Source: Pagrus major | Taxonomy: Eukaryota > Chordata > Actinopteri > Spariformes > Sparidae | Direction of reading: 5' to 3' | Length of the DNA stretch: 64,000 bases | Assembly (NCBI RefSeq): GCF_040436345.1 | Contig: NC_133216.1 | Coordinates: 4,173,533-4,237,532 of the forward strand | Part shown: positions 47,294 through 60,599 of the stretch, piece after piece | How positions within the stretch are numbered: position 1 is the stretch's first letter | Layout: each line of letters starts with the position of its first letter | The notes under the pieces: model-generated | What the model was told of the DNA's origin: nothing | Databases searched by the model: none | What the model saw: the letters and a program-made list of their open reading frames with translations, nothing else | Position numbers and translations under genes: made by a program

Positions 47294-47602
47294 CATACAT
47301 GCTGTTGAAAGAACAAACATCACAAAGGGCTGGAGCCTAAAATCTGCCGCAGAGAAACTGAAACTCTGCTGCTGCTCCTCAGTTTCCCGTTCTGCTCATT
47401 TTTTTTTTAGACATTTTACCTCTGTTTAATAACAAACACCTCAACAGCTTCTGTTTCTGGCAGCGCTACTGGAAAACTAATTAAACAAGTAATAAATAAA
47501 TTCCCTCTAATCCCTCGTACTCTCTCCTTCTACTGAGCCAGAGGCCACATTACAGAGTTTTACACAGATTTGCTTTTATTTTGAAAAACTGAATTCATTC
47601 AA

Positions 47603-47710
<108 letters not shown>

Positions 47711-47827
47711 GTCATTCCTTTACATGACTCAATCTTTCTTCTTCTCTTCCCTCTTTCCTAATTAAATAATTCTATTGTACGAGAACACAGAGACCATACA
47801 GATGAGAGTATCCACTGCTCGTTACTT

Positions 47828-47831
<4 letters not shown>

Positions 47832-47870
<39 letters not shown>
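47832..47870. repeat. (GT)19 microsatellite
   Basis: A pure GT tract of about 38 bp. Confidence 0.9.
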
Positions 47871-47873
<3 letters not shown>

Positions 47874-48061
47874 CCCTGGCTCATTTCCAGCTCCAGCCCT
47901 CTAATAAGCCCCTGTGAAAGTGTGACATGGATCAATAACAGGATATATGAAGCTCTTCTGCACACACTGACATGGAAATGGTAATTCTTTTCTTTTCCTT
48001 TATTTTCTCTCAGACAATGGAGGGAGTAGAAGTGTTGTTGTTTGTGTGGTGTCACTGATCA

Positions 48062-48065
<4 letters not shown>

Positions 48066-48093
<28 letters not shown>

Positions 48094-48104
48094 AGTGTGT
48101 GTGT
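48066..48104. repeat. (GT)n microsatellite
   Basis: GT tract of about 39 bp with one GA interruption; it ends the cluster. Confidence 0.9.
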
Positions 48105-49059
48105 GACATTGCAGTGTAGATTTGAAAGGCTGCAGCAGCCGTCGACAGACAACGACAATCCTTACCGCACCAGCAACTTGATTGCATACTAATGTTTTGG
48201 TATGACGCATCCATCTCTCGCTCTTCTCTTCCTCCCCCCTAATCAGCCTCCATCCCTGTTTTCCAATTCCTCCCTCTTCCCATATTCCCCTCCCTCCCCC
48301 TCCCATCTATTTTCATATGTCTCTCTCTTCTTCTTCATACCCTCCCTCCCACCTTGCTCTTCACATTGTGTGGCAGTGATATGGCACTGAGCTGCTGCTG
48401 CTGTTACAACCCACCCACCACCTCTGCAGCGACAAACAAAAATTCAACCACATGTGACCTGAAGAGAAGAAGACGCTGCTGTACAGGTGTGGAACAGAGC
48501 AGCGATGTGAACTCTACAGGCAAATATTGACAATCTTAAAATGTATTAAATCATTTGTTGAGCCTGTAAAATAGCAGAAGCTCCAACTCACTCACCACAC
48601 TTGCACGACTCCTTTGTTTTTTTCGAGGCGGTTCTCTTTGCCTCGTTCTTTTTGTTTTTTTCTTCACTTGGCCTGTTTGGTAGTATAAGCCGTCACCAGG
48701 AGTGCTGAAATTATAAAAGTTGAACTTTTTTGGCTCCGTGCATCACTGAGCAGCTGTCAACAGGGCTCCACCACAGACGCCGTATCCAGATTTTTCCTTA
48801 CGGGCAAAAGCGGTAACATTAACAATTATAAATGTGTTGGAACAACCAGCATGGAGACATTTTGTAGATTTATTTCAAATATCTCTGTTCATAACATGAA
48901 AATAAATAACTTTGGACTTGGCAAAAACAAATGCCTGCTGACTATTAAACATGATGGATGATGTATCACGTTACTTACAAATTAAATTCCTACAATCTGG
49001 CTCCTGCTGCTTCATGTCTTTTCTGTCCCTGCCTGAACCTGGCGTGTCTACAATTTCCC

Positions 49060-49460
49060 CAGAGTCCGCTGTAAATCACCTCTGTAGTGTGTATTTCCCC
49101 TCATCAACTTGTCCACTAGGAGGCTGCTGATCCAGGTTTCTCTGGTTCAGCACGGGCCTGAAAACCCTCCTCCTCCAAGCAGTCCAAAGCTCCTGTGCTA
49201 GTCTTGTAAACAGGATACGCTGCAACGGTTTAGTCGCAGTGGCTGGGAGTCCAGCCAAGAGCAAGTTGCAGTAGTCCAGGCGGGAGATGACCAGCGCTTG
49301 GACCAGGAGTTGCATTGCTTCCTTTGTGAGGAAAGACCGGATCCTGCGGACAGCAGCACCTGTTAAACTGTCTGTGGTTCTGAAAGACAGCAAAGTCTGC
49401 CTTGTGAGAAGTGAGATGTTTGTAACTCAATATAAGGAAGTTGGAGATCATATTTTGGTG
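49060..49460 (-). pseudogene. LINE reverse transcriptase 3' fragment (L2/CR1-like), degenerate
   Basis: Minus-strand translation gives TKEAMQLLVQALVISRLDYC then NLLLAGLPATATKPLQRI, the thumb-proximal segment typical of L2/CR1-clade LINE reverse transcriptases in fish. Upstream the frame shifts (HLTSHKADFAVFQNH in another frame). Only about 130 residues remain and the usual RNA-binding and endonuclease parts are absent, so it is a dead fragment. Confidence 0.75.
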
Positions 49461-49824
49461 CTCAGTGAATGTTAATCGTTTGCATCTCTGAGGCAGAGAT
49501 TAGCTGTTATGGATTTTTGCGTCAGTAAAATCTTTAAACGAAGAAGCTGAAATAAGGAAATCTTTTCATCTAATTGTTGGGCTCCTGCTTCTCTCACCCA
49601 GAGAGCCTGAAGTTGTCTTTTTAATGTTTTCATTAATGGGAGTAGTTTTCTCTGCCTGAATCATTCCAGACCGCTGACAGACAGCAAGTCAAATGTTAGA
49701 ACAGCGAGCACTGTGCGAGACAGTGTGATAGGCTGCACAGAGAATCTGTTGCTAGGCTCACTGTGAACAGACCAGTCAAGTCTGACATATGTTTTCAAAG
49801 CAGCCCTCTTAGCAGCTTGCAGCA

Positions 49825-49838
49825 GTTGCCATGGAAAC
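49825..49838 (+). promoter_or_regulatory. RFX X-box-like site
   Basis: GTTGCCATGGAAAC differs at one position from the palindromic X-box at 47088-47101. Confidence 0.35.
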
Positions 49839-52482
49839 CCCAATGCCATTTCCCCCCATTGTTTGGACCGCTCGATATCCCGAAAGCTTTTTCAGAGTCC
49901 TGGTTTATTAAAGCCTGGAAGACCGACAACGAGAGCTGGTTTCGTGCGTTGGTGTGTGCATATATTCAACATGTATGTGTGTGTGTATTTTTCACAAGGA
50001 TGCATATGTGTTTCTGTACGTGTGTGTGACTGTGTGTGTGTGTGTGTGTGTACATCAGTATTTGAGACAGCGACTGCATGTGTGCACATACATACATGCA
50101 TAAGGAAGCATGCCTCTGCGTGTGTGTGTGTGTGAGCAGGTTCAGACGGAGGCGGTGACAGGAGGAAGACGTCCTTCACTTGACCTTCACAGCAGACACA
50201 CACATGGACTGAGTGTGTGCTGCTCTCTGTGATCAGAGCTGAGGTGTGACCATGTGTGGGATTAATGGAAAACAAGAGGTGAAAAATGAAACAGAAGATT
50301 AATCTTTATTTGAAAACAAAGTACAAAGTACTTTTTAATCCTTAAATCTTCTCCAGAATCAACACCTGGTACCATAAAAGCCCGGTTACCCTCGTGGTTT
50401 GACACATTTTAATTTCAAACAACTTTGCCATGTCTGAACTGCTGGTGTTTCTCTCTGCTGCTCTGCATTTAAATTCCAGTGTGGCTAACATATGAAATCC
50501 CCGGTCAATAAGTCAGAGCTTCAGTCAGTGCACTGAAGTTATAATAAAATTCAATCCTCGTGGATGTGAGCAGCTTTATTACAATGAAGTCGTCGCTTCT
50601 GGCAAGAATGGATAAGTTTGTTTTACTTGTTTACCATCGTGTCATGTTTGCCATTGTGAATAAATATTCTTCTTAACATCGTTAACCACAAGCAGTGTCT
50701 TCGGGACCAAACACAGCGCACCAAGGTGGTTTTCTTGACAGGTTTGGTCCTCCCTCCCTGGGGCTGTCACCAAATAGGGGCACTAGCTCCACAGCTTACC
50801 ACCGGCCAGCTACTGTTAGCACCAGTTAGTGGTTAACCTTCTTGAGCAACAAGTAAAACTTCCTTAAATCACCTTGCTACTTATGATCCATTCACATGCT
50901 CCTCAGTTGGTCCCATTTCCCGAGTACTGATGTCGTCTTTCTGATTTCGTGTATGTTTGTGTGCGTCATGTCTGAACGTGGGAGCAACGTGGACACCAAA
51001 AATAAGTTGTTTTGTTTTTTTTTCTCTCAGAGCATTTAAACATCACATTGACAGCTGTTTCTAGTATTTGAGTGATATAACATATGACATAAACTCTGCG
51101 ACTCGTGTCTGAAAATTTTATCTGACTTTCCGAGTTGTTGTTCCGACTTGAGAGGGCATTCAGGTGAATTTTCCCGGTCGCAAAAGATCTTTTTCTGACA
51201 GTACATTTCCTCTTGTCAAACTGGCTTTGTAACATTTAATGACATTTTAATGACAAGTCTAAATTATACCACTTTAGTTGAGATCAAGAAAAAAATCCAA
51301 CGGTTTCATTACAGCTAATGTCAAAACCACACGACAGTTTAATGTAATGTGAACACAGATCAACAGTTTGATAGCTGGGGCTTGCTCTGACATGTTTATG
51401 TCATAAATATTCATAAATGGGATAAATTGTTTCCGATCTTAGCTCACTGGACAGTAAATACCATGTGTTTCCATTTCCGGGCCTCTCCTCTCTTCTCTCC
51501 TGGCGACTCGCAGGGCCGCCTTCCCAGAGTGCCTTGTGTGTGCGAGCCCTCATTTACACTTAGGTCAGAGTTCAGGCTGCTGGATCAGAGATGAATTGGC
51601 CGTCAGAGGAGTGCTGTCGCTCGCCCTGAAGTCCTGCTGGGCAGCCATCTGTCTGCGGGTTGAGGCAGACGAGCCCTGCTGCCTGGAGTCCTACAGACGA
51701 CGGCTTTGGCTTGGTAGGATTGTTCATTTGAGACAGTTATGGCAGAAAAAGTGGATTAATAACACTTTCCCCCCCGAGACGTGCTTTCGCAGTTAGCTTC
51801 AGCTGAGAGAAACTGAAAGTCATACAGATTTCTCAGCTGCTATGTTGAGTCTGACCCCAGGCAGGTTATAGTGTAGAAACCAAAAACATATTATCTGATA
51901 TTTAGGAAGACATAATTTCTGTCGTTCAACGACTCTGTTGTTGTAGAAACCAGATGTGAGTCCACTGAGGGAGAGAAACAACGTCTGCTTCATTCTGCAT
52001 TAGTTAGCATCCTCCATCATGGTATAATTAAAAATGAATGATGAAGTACGTTAAGTGTAATCTTTTATTAGTCCATTACAATTCCTCTTTAAGTAAAGAC
52101 ATGCATCTTTTTATTAAGGCTGTTCAAATCAATAGGAATCAGACGACCGTTGTGTAATGTGATGTAGTGAAACACCCACAGAGAGTTATCACCTGTACGG
52201 AGCCTTGAAGCCTCTTTTAGCTTGTTGTTTTGGTCTTTGTGGCGTTCATATTTCAGCTCAGTGTCCGGCTGCAGCTGTTTTCAGTGAGTAACATCCAAAC
52301 CAACTGCATACGACCTGCTCCAGACGGCAGATGGACAAAGTCAGTGACTTGCTGTTGAACTTAACGCAGCGCTGAGCTCAACCTTTCCCAGACCAGAGGT
52401 GAGCCTGCCTGATGTACCAAATGTTCATGTTGCAACTTTACGTTTCTCTACGTCCAGTTTTAAATTATGTTGTGACAACGCT

Positions 52483-52600
52483 GTGCCTATGCTCTGAGTA
52501 GGTTTAGGCACAAACCACTTAGCTACGGTGAGGAAAAGATCATGTTTTGAATTAAAATGCCTGGTTTGGTTGCCACCAACACGGCGAGTTCTCTGTGACT
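52483..52600 (-). repeat. TIR-element family fragment
   Basis: On the minus strand, GGTGGCAACCAAACCAGGCA, then ACATGATCTTTTCCTCACC and TTTGTGCCTAAACCTA, match the interior of the elements at 13 kb and 54 kb (about 53780-53860). Confidence 0.5.
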
Positions 52601-52744
52601 GTGATGTGTCAAATGTTGACTGCCAACAGTTTTTGTCATTGTTGTTCTGGAAAGTTGTGTAATTATTGTTGAGCTGCTCATCTGTTGCTCAGCTGCTCGA
52701 CCACAGCTTTTATATAAATAAGTGAGTTTTGTATTAGTGATCTT

Positions 52745-53530
52745 GTGGTTAATTTAAGTGAACCATCTTTTATAATTGGACTTGAGAGCAGATTTCAAGT
52801 TTTTGACTCTCTTGCCACTGCTGCTTTTGCCGTCCCAGCTGTAAAAGATCAGCGTCCTGGTGAGGAGACAAGAATCTGGTTTGGATCCAGAGAAGTTGGT
52901 AATCGATCCTCTGACAACGCTGCGGTTACTGTTGCTGATCTTGATCCCTGGCTCGAGCTTAAGATTTTGGCCTGTTCTACAACTTTTCATCAGCCTCAAC
53001 ACAGGTGGAAAACAGGTTTGCACCAAAGGGAATCGCAGGCTCTCTGCACTGAATCCGCCCACACAAGGCAACACTAGGGATTGTAGATGAGAAGGGAGGA
53101 CTCACTCTTATCCTGATCCCCCTGAGACCATACAGCTTGAGAACAGATTCCAGGTGTTGGACACGCATTCGCCTGTTCTCCAGGATCCTGTTGTGGCAGC
53201 TGCTCCGGGTTCCCGCCGTGGCCAGCAGGCACAGCAACATTACTTACAGAGGCGATGTGTCCATGCTGGCACAGCTACAAGGATCTGCCAATTACCCCCT
53301 TTCTCCTCTCGCAGCAGTGAGTCCTCGGGTCTTATTGTGGGCTCCACCATGGTTCATCACATCTTTCTGCCAAACTCTCAATCCATCTGCAGTCCTGGTG
53401 CACAAGTACTGGACTTACATTCCTGCCTCCCAGCACTCTTCCACCATCGGAGTGCTGCCTCTACTGTTATTCTACATGCTCACTCAAAAGTTGTTGTTAC
53501 TCTTAGAAATCAGAGGATTTAACGGCATTG
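52745..53530 (+). pseudogene. Decayed LINE ORF1 (SGNH/esterase type) fragments
   Basis: Two overlapping frames are readable. The second gives SGLIVGSTMVHHIFLPNSQS, then CSPGAQVLDLHSCLPALF and ASTVILHAH. This follows the SGNH-hydrolase-like ORF1 of fish CR1/L2-clade LINEs; the usual Gly-Asp-Ser or Gly-Ser-Ser block reads Gly-Ser-Thr. A leader motif occurs twice, as LESRFQVFDS (near 52785) and LENRFQVLDT (near 53138), suggesting duplication or two nested copies. Frames are broken and no reverse transcriptase follows. Confidence 0.55.
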
Positions 53531-53534
53531 AAGT

Positions 53535-54185
53535 TCCCTGGTCTCATCCTCGACACATCATCATACGACTGAATGGGTCGACTGCCAGCGAATCCCGAAC
53601 AGACACATATGACCGTGAAGAAAAACAACATGACGTACCAGCAACAGGCTCACCAGACCTTCATCGTATCGCTGACTTTCACATCACGGAGGTGGAGTGG
53701 ACGGTGGTGGCCTCATTACGAGCCACATGGCTTCCAACTGGGCGACTGCAGTTAGACTGTGAGGAGATTTCCAGCTGTTTTTGTGGCGACCAAAGCAGGT
53801 GTATTTTAAGTAAATCCATGTTTTCCGAACCATAACCAAGTGTTTCTGTGCCTAAACCTAAGCAGAGAAATAAATGGAAAATTAACCCTAAACAAGTTGC
53901 ATCACGAGGAAGCATTTGGTTTGAACTTATCCGTGGTTTTGCAGAAAAGTACTTCGCTAACATTCATTCTGGTGACTGGGGTTGGAATGAAAGTCCTGTG
54001 CTTGTTTAACAATCCGTCCCCAACCCTCTTGCCATACGGACTTTTTTGCTCTTCTTCCTCTGCAGCCATAGACATAGCCACCACAGCCGCTGGAGGTTGT
54101 CACCAAACAACGAATGTAAATATGGGTCATGATGAGCTTTCTTAGTTGACCTACGTGGTTGTTTTTCTAATGAGGACGGGCTGAC
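53535..54185 (+). repeat. TIR DNA element, copy at 54 kb
   Basis: The left end has ATCATCATACGACTGAATGG and GTCGACTGCC. The right end has TAGTTGACCTACG, then GTTTTTCTAATGAGGACGGG and CTGAC. The right end, inverted, matches the left end of the 13-kb copy. The interior matches that copy over about 430 bp. It has no transposase ORF and so is non-autonomous, about 650 bp long. Confidence 0.6.
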
Positions 54186-57100
54186 TAAGATCTATAGATG
54201 TGAAGCTAGAATCCTTGAGATTTAAACAACAGACCCTCACAGACATTTTGCAAAGCAGGAAAAGCAGGTGTGACCAATAACATTAACGATGGCTCCGTTC
54301 TATTAAGTTAGCCATGCAAGCTAGTGAGCATGCCCAATACCAGAGCCCTGGCACCAGCTGGCCTAAATTGAATGCAGCCATCATTAATGTTATGGATTCC
54401 ACCTGTGCTTTTCCTGCGTTGACGAGTCAAAGTGTCTGTGAAAAGGTCTATTACATGTTTGCTTTAACTGTGCTAAACAAAGGTTTCATCTCTGCATCAA
54501 ATTATGTTTTTAATAAAAATGAGGAAGAACAAACGAGATGATAAAATGTGTGTAAAACAGATATTCTCTGCCTTTGTCTACATTCCCTGACCTCCATCTA
54601 TCTTTGCACAATATGAAAAAAATCCTGTGTAATCCAAAAAGGGCCTGTGCTCTATATGTTACGTAACTCCCAGAACTGGGTCAGCATAGAAGTCACAGCG
54701 CTGCTCCCTTTCATACAGTAAGTGTTATCTTCCCTTTATTTCACAAGACTTTATTACATAATTCTTTGTGTAGCAGTCGGATGATATGAAACCATTTTAT
54801 GATGTGTTTCCTTGTAAATGTAAAAGTAGTAAAATAAAACGGATTTAATGCTTTTTTCCAGCAGAATCTGTCGCCACAGGAGAGCAGTGTACTCTGCTCG
54901 TCTCGCTCCCTCTCTCTGTAATAACGTCAGTGTATTCCACTTATATTTGTCGGCTGAACCTCCGCCGGTTTGAGAAGGCCTGTTGCTCCATAAGCTGACT
55001 TATGTAAAGGGGGATTAGCCGACTCTGAGTGTGTTGCATAAATAGTCTCTTTGTATTCCAACTGTCCATCCAGAAAACTCCTCCGCTCCTCCAGGCTGCC
55101 ATTTTCACAGAGAAAAGACGTTGACTTGAACTCCGACCTCGACAGCAAGTGGCTCCATCTGAACTTACATGATTTCCTCGAGCGCTGCCCAGCCAGCTGT
55201 CCGTGTTCCAGGACTCCGCGCTGGCATTTTACACAGGCAGGGGTCCAGAACACAACAAAAAGGGGGCATGGGAAGCCTCGAGATACACTGGACAAGGTGG
55301 TAAAGACGCCGCTGAGCTCACAGAAGGGTTCACAACCAAAAAACAGCTTGTATTGGCTTCACTTGCTGCAGTTGATCATTTATTTATAATGAGACGACTG
55401 TGTGCTCACAGTGGGTACCGACATCGAGGGCTCTGGCAAAATAACGCAGGGATGCCTGGCAAAAAATGTTGAACCAGGTTCAACATTCGGGGCGACTTGG
55501 CTACAAACTGCGTTGGCCAATTGAATATGCACAAGTGCACATTTCAGCCATGTACGAACGCTCCTGTTGCTTCAGATCCATCAACCCCCACTACCCCTGC
55601 AGCAACCCCCATACCTGACCTCCACGCCCACCTGAGAACCTTTTCCCACTCCCCGAATCATTCATCATTATTTCCCCAACTGATGCCAAAGATCTACGAT
55701 CTCACTCGTCTCATAGATTAAAAACATTTCCTTCAATTGTTTTGCATCCAGGATGACAAACCATGGCTCAGTTATTCAGACTCAGTTTCTAAAACTTCTT
55801 TCAAGTGAAAAGTTTCACAAACTGTTTGCTGACTCGCTCTTTTGTTGCAGAATATTTAAGTTGTAAGCTATTTTAAGACCTCGCCCACTATCCTGATATT
55901 TCTGAGGATGGATCGTTATTTCTCCGTCTAATGAGCGATGAATTTTTCCACAATGAAATTTGCTTCGTTGCATTTTGGTTTGAAACCCTAAAATCTCATC
56001 TGTCTGCCCCGGGGGAATAAAGAAAGCTTCATTTCATCCTCTTTATTTCCAAGCACTTAGGCTGATCAGATTATCATTCAGTTATTAAATGACCCGGGAC
56101 CGTAATAACATAAAAGCAGAGTGGAGGAATGTAGAGATTCAAGGTTACTTCAAGTTCACCAAATCACTAAATCTGTTATGAAGTCCTGACCATTATTCTC
56201 TTTCTTCTGTCGTCTTCTGTCGTCCATTGTTACAATGAGAGAAGAAGACACGGTAGAAGGAAAAGACTAAGAAGGCAGGAAACTATCAAGGAGGGAGAGA
56301 AGCAACAGAAAGAGGAGAGAAAGGAAAGGATGAGAAAGGACAAGGATGTAGGTGAGGAAGGAAGGAAAGAAGGAAGGGAGTGAGTGAGGGAGGGAGAGTG
56401 CAAATGGGGGAATTAAGGCAAGATGGAGGAAGGAAGTAAGGGAAGAGGAGGCTAAAAGGAAAATATGGAAGGTTGTACAGCGTTCTCTTGATTAATGTCT
56501 TAAAACACCATGTTAATATTTATTTATTGTTATATTCAAATTAAAGCTTCTGTTGGAGCGAGTTAGCTCCTTGACAATGATGTCTTTATTCCCCGGTCTC
56601 TTACTTTGCAAAGGAAATGTGTCTTGCTTTTTAAGGAGAATGCTGCAGATGAGTTTTGACAGAATATCGACTTTGGCTGCTGATATATTCTTTAAATAAG
56701 ACTTCAGGGTAGAACTGTGTGAATGAAAGGTGGGATTGCCTGTACGTACCTTTATAACTACGAAACGTTTTTTTCTTTTTTCTTTTTTCACTTCCCGTCC
56801 TCTCTGTCCTTAGTTTTTATCATCCACCGTACAACCTCTGAACCACCTGACATCATCCTCCTCCACCTTTGTGAAGATTAACCATGTCGCCCTCCAGGAC
56901 CGACGCTGCCTCCCTCTGAGCTGACAAATCTGTCACCTTGATTTGACCCCTGAAGTGTAAATGAAGGACTTCACATTAGCATGTGACAAACTGCAGAAAC
57001 CAAGTGGCAGAAATGTCCAAAATGTAAGAGTGAGCTGGACGCCTCCGCAAAGATTGGACACAATTCGATCAGCACTGTCTGAGTAACATTTAGATGGAAT

Positions 57101-60100
57101 AAACAAACGAAGCTGCCGTCTCGGGTCCATCAGTGTTGGATTGTGTTTGTCCAAAGAAATGATCACGTCTCTTCTACCTGCTGATCATAAACACCAGAAA
57201 ATGAACTGTGAGAGAAAGAAGCTGTCTGTGTGTTCAGCTGTTCCTCTGTGAGCGTGATGTGAAGCAGCCTGAGGCCGTCAGGAGGATCTGCTGCTTTCTC
57301 TCCTCTCTGGCTGACGTCCATACATCACGGAAAGTCTAATGTCTCCCGACAGGGTTCGCGTGATGTTTTGGGGGTCTCATAGACAGGTGCGCAGTCCACC
57401 CTGCTGGGCAGAGCCGAGCGTGCCGAGAGGCTGCTGCACTGTGATTAAAAATGACTCTGTAAGCTGAACCTGCGAGCGGTTTCCACAGAGGAAGCCTGTG
57501 GTTGTTAAAACAGTGGCAGTTTCTTGGTTTTCTCTAATATCCAAACATAGGAAATGAATTCCCTCGTTGTTTTTTCAAAGACTTAGTGGTTAGGAGTAGG
57601 TTTGTGTTGATACACCTGAATCTAAAAACAAGTCTTCACTTACTCTTAATGTGTTTAAGACATTACTGTATGTATATAATCTTATTCTGATAATTAATGT
57701 TTCAGACTGTGAAGGAATGAGACAATCCTGATGAAACTGTTGTTAGCCCTTTGTTCTCAGAGCCCCAGGGGGACCCATGCTTTTTTCAGTTCTACCACTG
57801 GGGGGCGCCAAAGTTGGACATTTTTGAATATTACAAATAGTGACTTTAATTCAATAATCTTTAGGATTTCAGTACGTGCATCAAAATGCAAAAAGTGCCC
57901 GAATATCATGGTAGACATGTTGGAAATGTATCAGCCAAGTTTGTGCAAAAAAATTCCTAAGAAAATTTTAAAAATGTCAATTTAGGAAATACTTAAAAAA
58001 ATGCATCTAAAGCGAATCACTTGTTATTTATGAGTTGTTTCCAATTTTCCATCAAAATGAATTTATATCCGTCTGTTTTGAATCTTTCTGTAAACTAACT
58101 AACAAACAGAAAAGAAAACATAAACTTGATGTGTAATCTTCTCCATCTCCATGAGGTAGTTGCAGTATCGTTCTCTGCTGCTCTTCTTCACATAGAGTTC
58201 ATGTTTTCATCACATACATGGAGAGAAATGTATTTTATGTAGCATATATTTTACTGTGGTGACTTTCAGTAACAGTGGGAGTTAAGAGTCATCAGATCGT
58301 CATGTAGTACATTAAATTATTTATGGTTTTCAAACATATGTAACGACCAAAGCTCCATTTTTGGACCCCTGAAGAACCGTGTGGTTTTCAGAGTGCAGGC
58401 TGTGAGTGAGCAGAGCCGCTGGTTCCTCGTAAAAAACTCGAAAGACTAATGTGTCCTGCTGGGATTGTGTGATTTGCAGAGCCGGGAAGTGAAGACAGGT
58501 TGTTCATGAAGAAAATAGAACAACTGCAATTTAAACTGTTCCTATGTACAAATATGAACAAGACTGTGCTTCAAGTCAGATATGAAGCAAAATATGAACT
58601 ATAACGAGCGATAATGTCAAATTCATTCATGCAGAATGAAACTTATATGTATGCTGTCCATACTTAGCGAGCCATCTTGACCGCTCTCTTCCTTTTAGAT
58701 GTGTGATTCTGTCATAGACCTCAGCAGCTGTTGTGCATTTACAAAAAAATGTCCAATGTGCTACTTCTGCATTTATTTCCACTCTTTGGACTCACTGAAG
58801 GACACGTCACACTGCTGCAAAGATATCTGAAAAAACAGCAAAACCAGTGAGAAAGTAACTCCAGCTGTCAGACCGTCTCCGAGCCGCAAAATGTAATTTA
58901 CAACATTTCAGCTGAAGTCAAATCTTGACCGTTCATTCGAGAACCTTCACCGATGAATGTGTGTGCTGTTTATAAAGAAACTGTTAACTCCTTCATCATT
59001 TTCTTAAATAAGAATAAAATAAATATGAACCAAATTGTTGCAGCGGTTCTACAGACAAACAAAGATTAATCATAGTTTTACAAAATACAAAGAAATATTT
59101 AAAATACAAAAAACACATACAGGTCTTTCACTACCTGCAAGAGTTAGCTTTGTATATTAGCATTAGCATTACTGTGCTTGTTTCTCACTGGGATGATGTG
59201 TCCTGATATCTAGCTGTCAACATGTGGAGTCTCCTTTGATAATTATTATTTATGATAACTGACTGAAAGCAAAGTGATTTGAATTGAATCTAAATTAAGA
59301 ATGTTTTTAATGTATTTGCATGACTCAAGTGTTCAGTCACCTCGTACCAGTGACATCATACTGAGATAATTTGGAATAATGTGATTATTAAATATAAACC
59401 AACTCTTTGCCAGCGGTGTGTTTGATTCCTGTGTTTGCCTGCGATCTATCATTCACAAACTCCCCATGAATACATTTTTGTTGCTGTTATTGCTGTTCAT
59501 ACCCCCTCACACTCTTACCATGTGTTTTAAATTAATCTGTGACAAGTCTGTCCTCTAAATAAGCGATACATGAATGTAAAACATGCAGAGGATCCATTTC
59601 TGTGTGACATCACTGCATCGTTACCATGAAGTTCACGTCATGTAAAGTCTTACAGATTCGGTTGAGCCGCCGTCTGTCCCAACTCATGAATAACACTGAA
59701 GTGAAAAATGTTTCAGATACAGAACACGCTGTACATTTAGCTCTATAAACTGACAGCTGCATTAATGGGCTCCATACAAGAAGAATGTTTGTCCATTAAA
59801 CAAATCATCTGAAATAACCTCGTGTGGATGTTGATGAGCTCGTCTCTGGAACGCTGCGGCTGCACTCAGGTTGGATTGTAAAGGTGTGTCGCCTTCACTG
59901 TTTTCAGGTTTAACACAGAACGACTGAAAAGCCTAAAAATATTGTGATGCACACACACACACACACACAGCTCATCACACTGACACACACTGTAGTCTCT
60001 CTGTCTGTCATATCAACACTCACATGCAAATTTAAAGCTGCATCACTAATTTCTCCCTCTCATCTTCCTCACAGTCTCATTCACACACTCACGGCTCACA

Positions 60101-60535
60101 GTTCATGTTTGTGTGTTTATGAGATTACCTATAGAAGCTGCCTATAGCCTCATTATGCTAATCCGTCCTCAGCAGCCCACACAGCGGCTCTGATGCCGCT
60201 CTGCTTCAACCTGCAGCTGCAGCTCTGGAGGATTTAGTGGATTCACAATCAAAGAAGTGGATGCTTCAGCGCGTGGGAGGGAAACATTGTCTGACCCTCT
60301 GTTTCACAGAGGCAGTGAAATCATGTATTAATGTCACCGTGTTAGACAATAAACACATGATACATGTGAAGCTCCTTCATCATTGTGGTGTGAAGGGGGA
60401 AGAGCCTCAGCGTTCCTCTCAGGATCATTTAATCATACTGCAGTTGTATGTAACAGCAATCAATTTAAATCATTTCTGAAAAATCATCGTTTTAGTTCAG
60501 CACGGTGGGGTTTCTTCCATCTTTTATTCTCCTCT
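54186..60535. other. Intergenic: no gene seen
   Basis: 56270-56460 is a long purine-rich (GA/GGA/GAAA) patch. A minus-strand frame at 54927-55295 and a plus-strand frame at 55497-55721 lack family motifs. A CA tract is at 59948-59970. Nothing else is recognisable. Confidence 0.5.
56270..56460. repeat. Purine-rich tract
   Basis: About 190 bp of strongly purine-biased plus strand built from GGAAGGAAAG, GAGAGAAAGG and similar words; not a simple pure repeat. Confidence 0.7.
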
Positions 60536-60539
60536 GGGC

Positions 60540-60590
60540 AATGTGATAGTGATATATAAATAAAATTGATTTGATTTGATTTGACTTCAG
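60540..60590 (+). repeat. LINE-type 3' tail
   Basis: ATATAAATAAAATTGATTTG followed by repeated ATTTG/TTGAT units is a junction common at fish LINE 3' ends. The body upstream is too decayed to assign. Confidence 0.4.
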
Positions 60591-60599
60591 CAGCACATG

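Larger units (their letters stand above)
48105..52480. other. Intergenic: LINE fragment, otherwise no gene seen
   Basis: Apart from the LINE fragment and the X-box-like site there is a pyrimidine-rich patch at 48195-48360 and GT tracts at about 50018-50050 and 50118-50134. The rest shows no coding or RNA signature. Confidence 0.5.

Noticed and set aside
46587..47429. 280-aa plus-strand reading frame
   Set aside because: Mostly translated GT, CT, GA and CA microsatellites joined by low-complexity DNA; no family motif or splice context.
53137..53835. 232-aa plus-strand reading frame
   Set aside because: Crosses from LINE ORF1 relic into a TIR element; the recognisable ORF1 motif is in a different frame, so this is not a gene.
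54927..55295. 122-aa minus-strand reading frame
   Set aside because: Slightly protein-like but without a family signature or supporting exons; cannot be supported.
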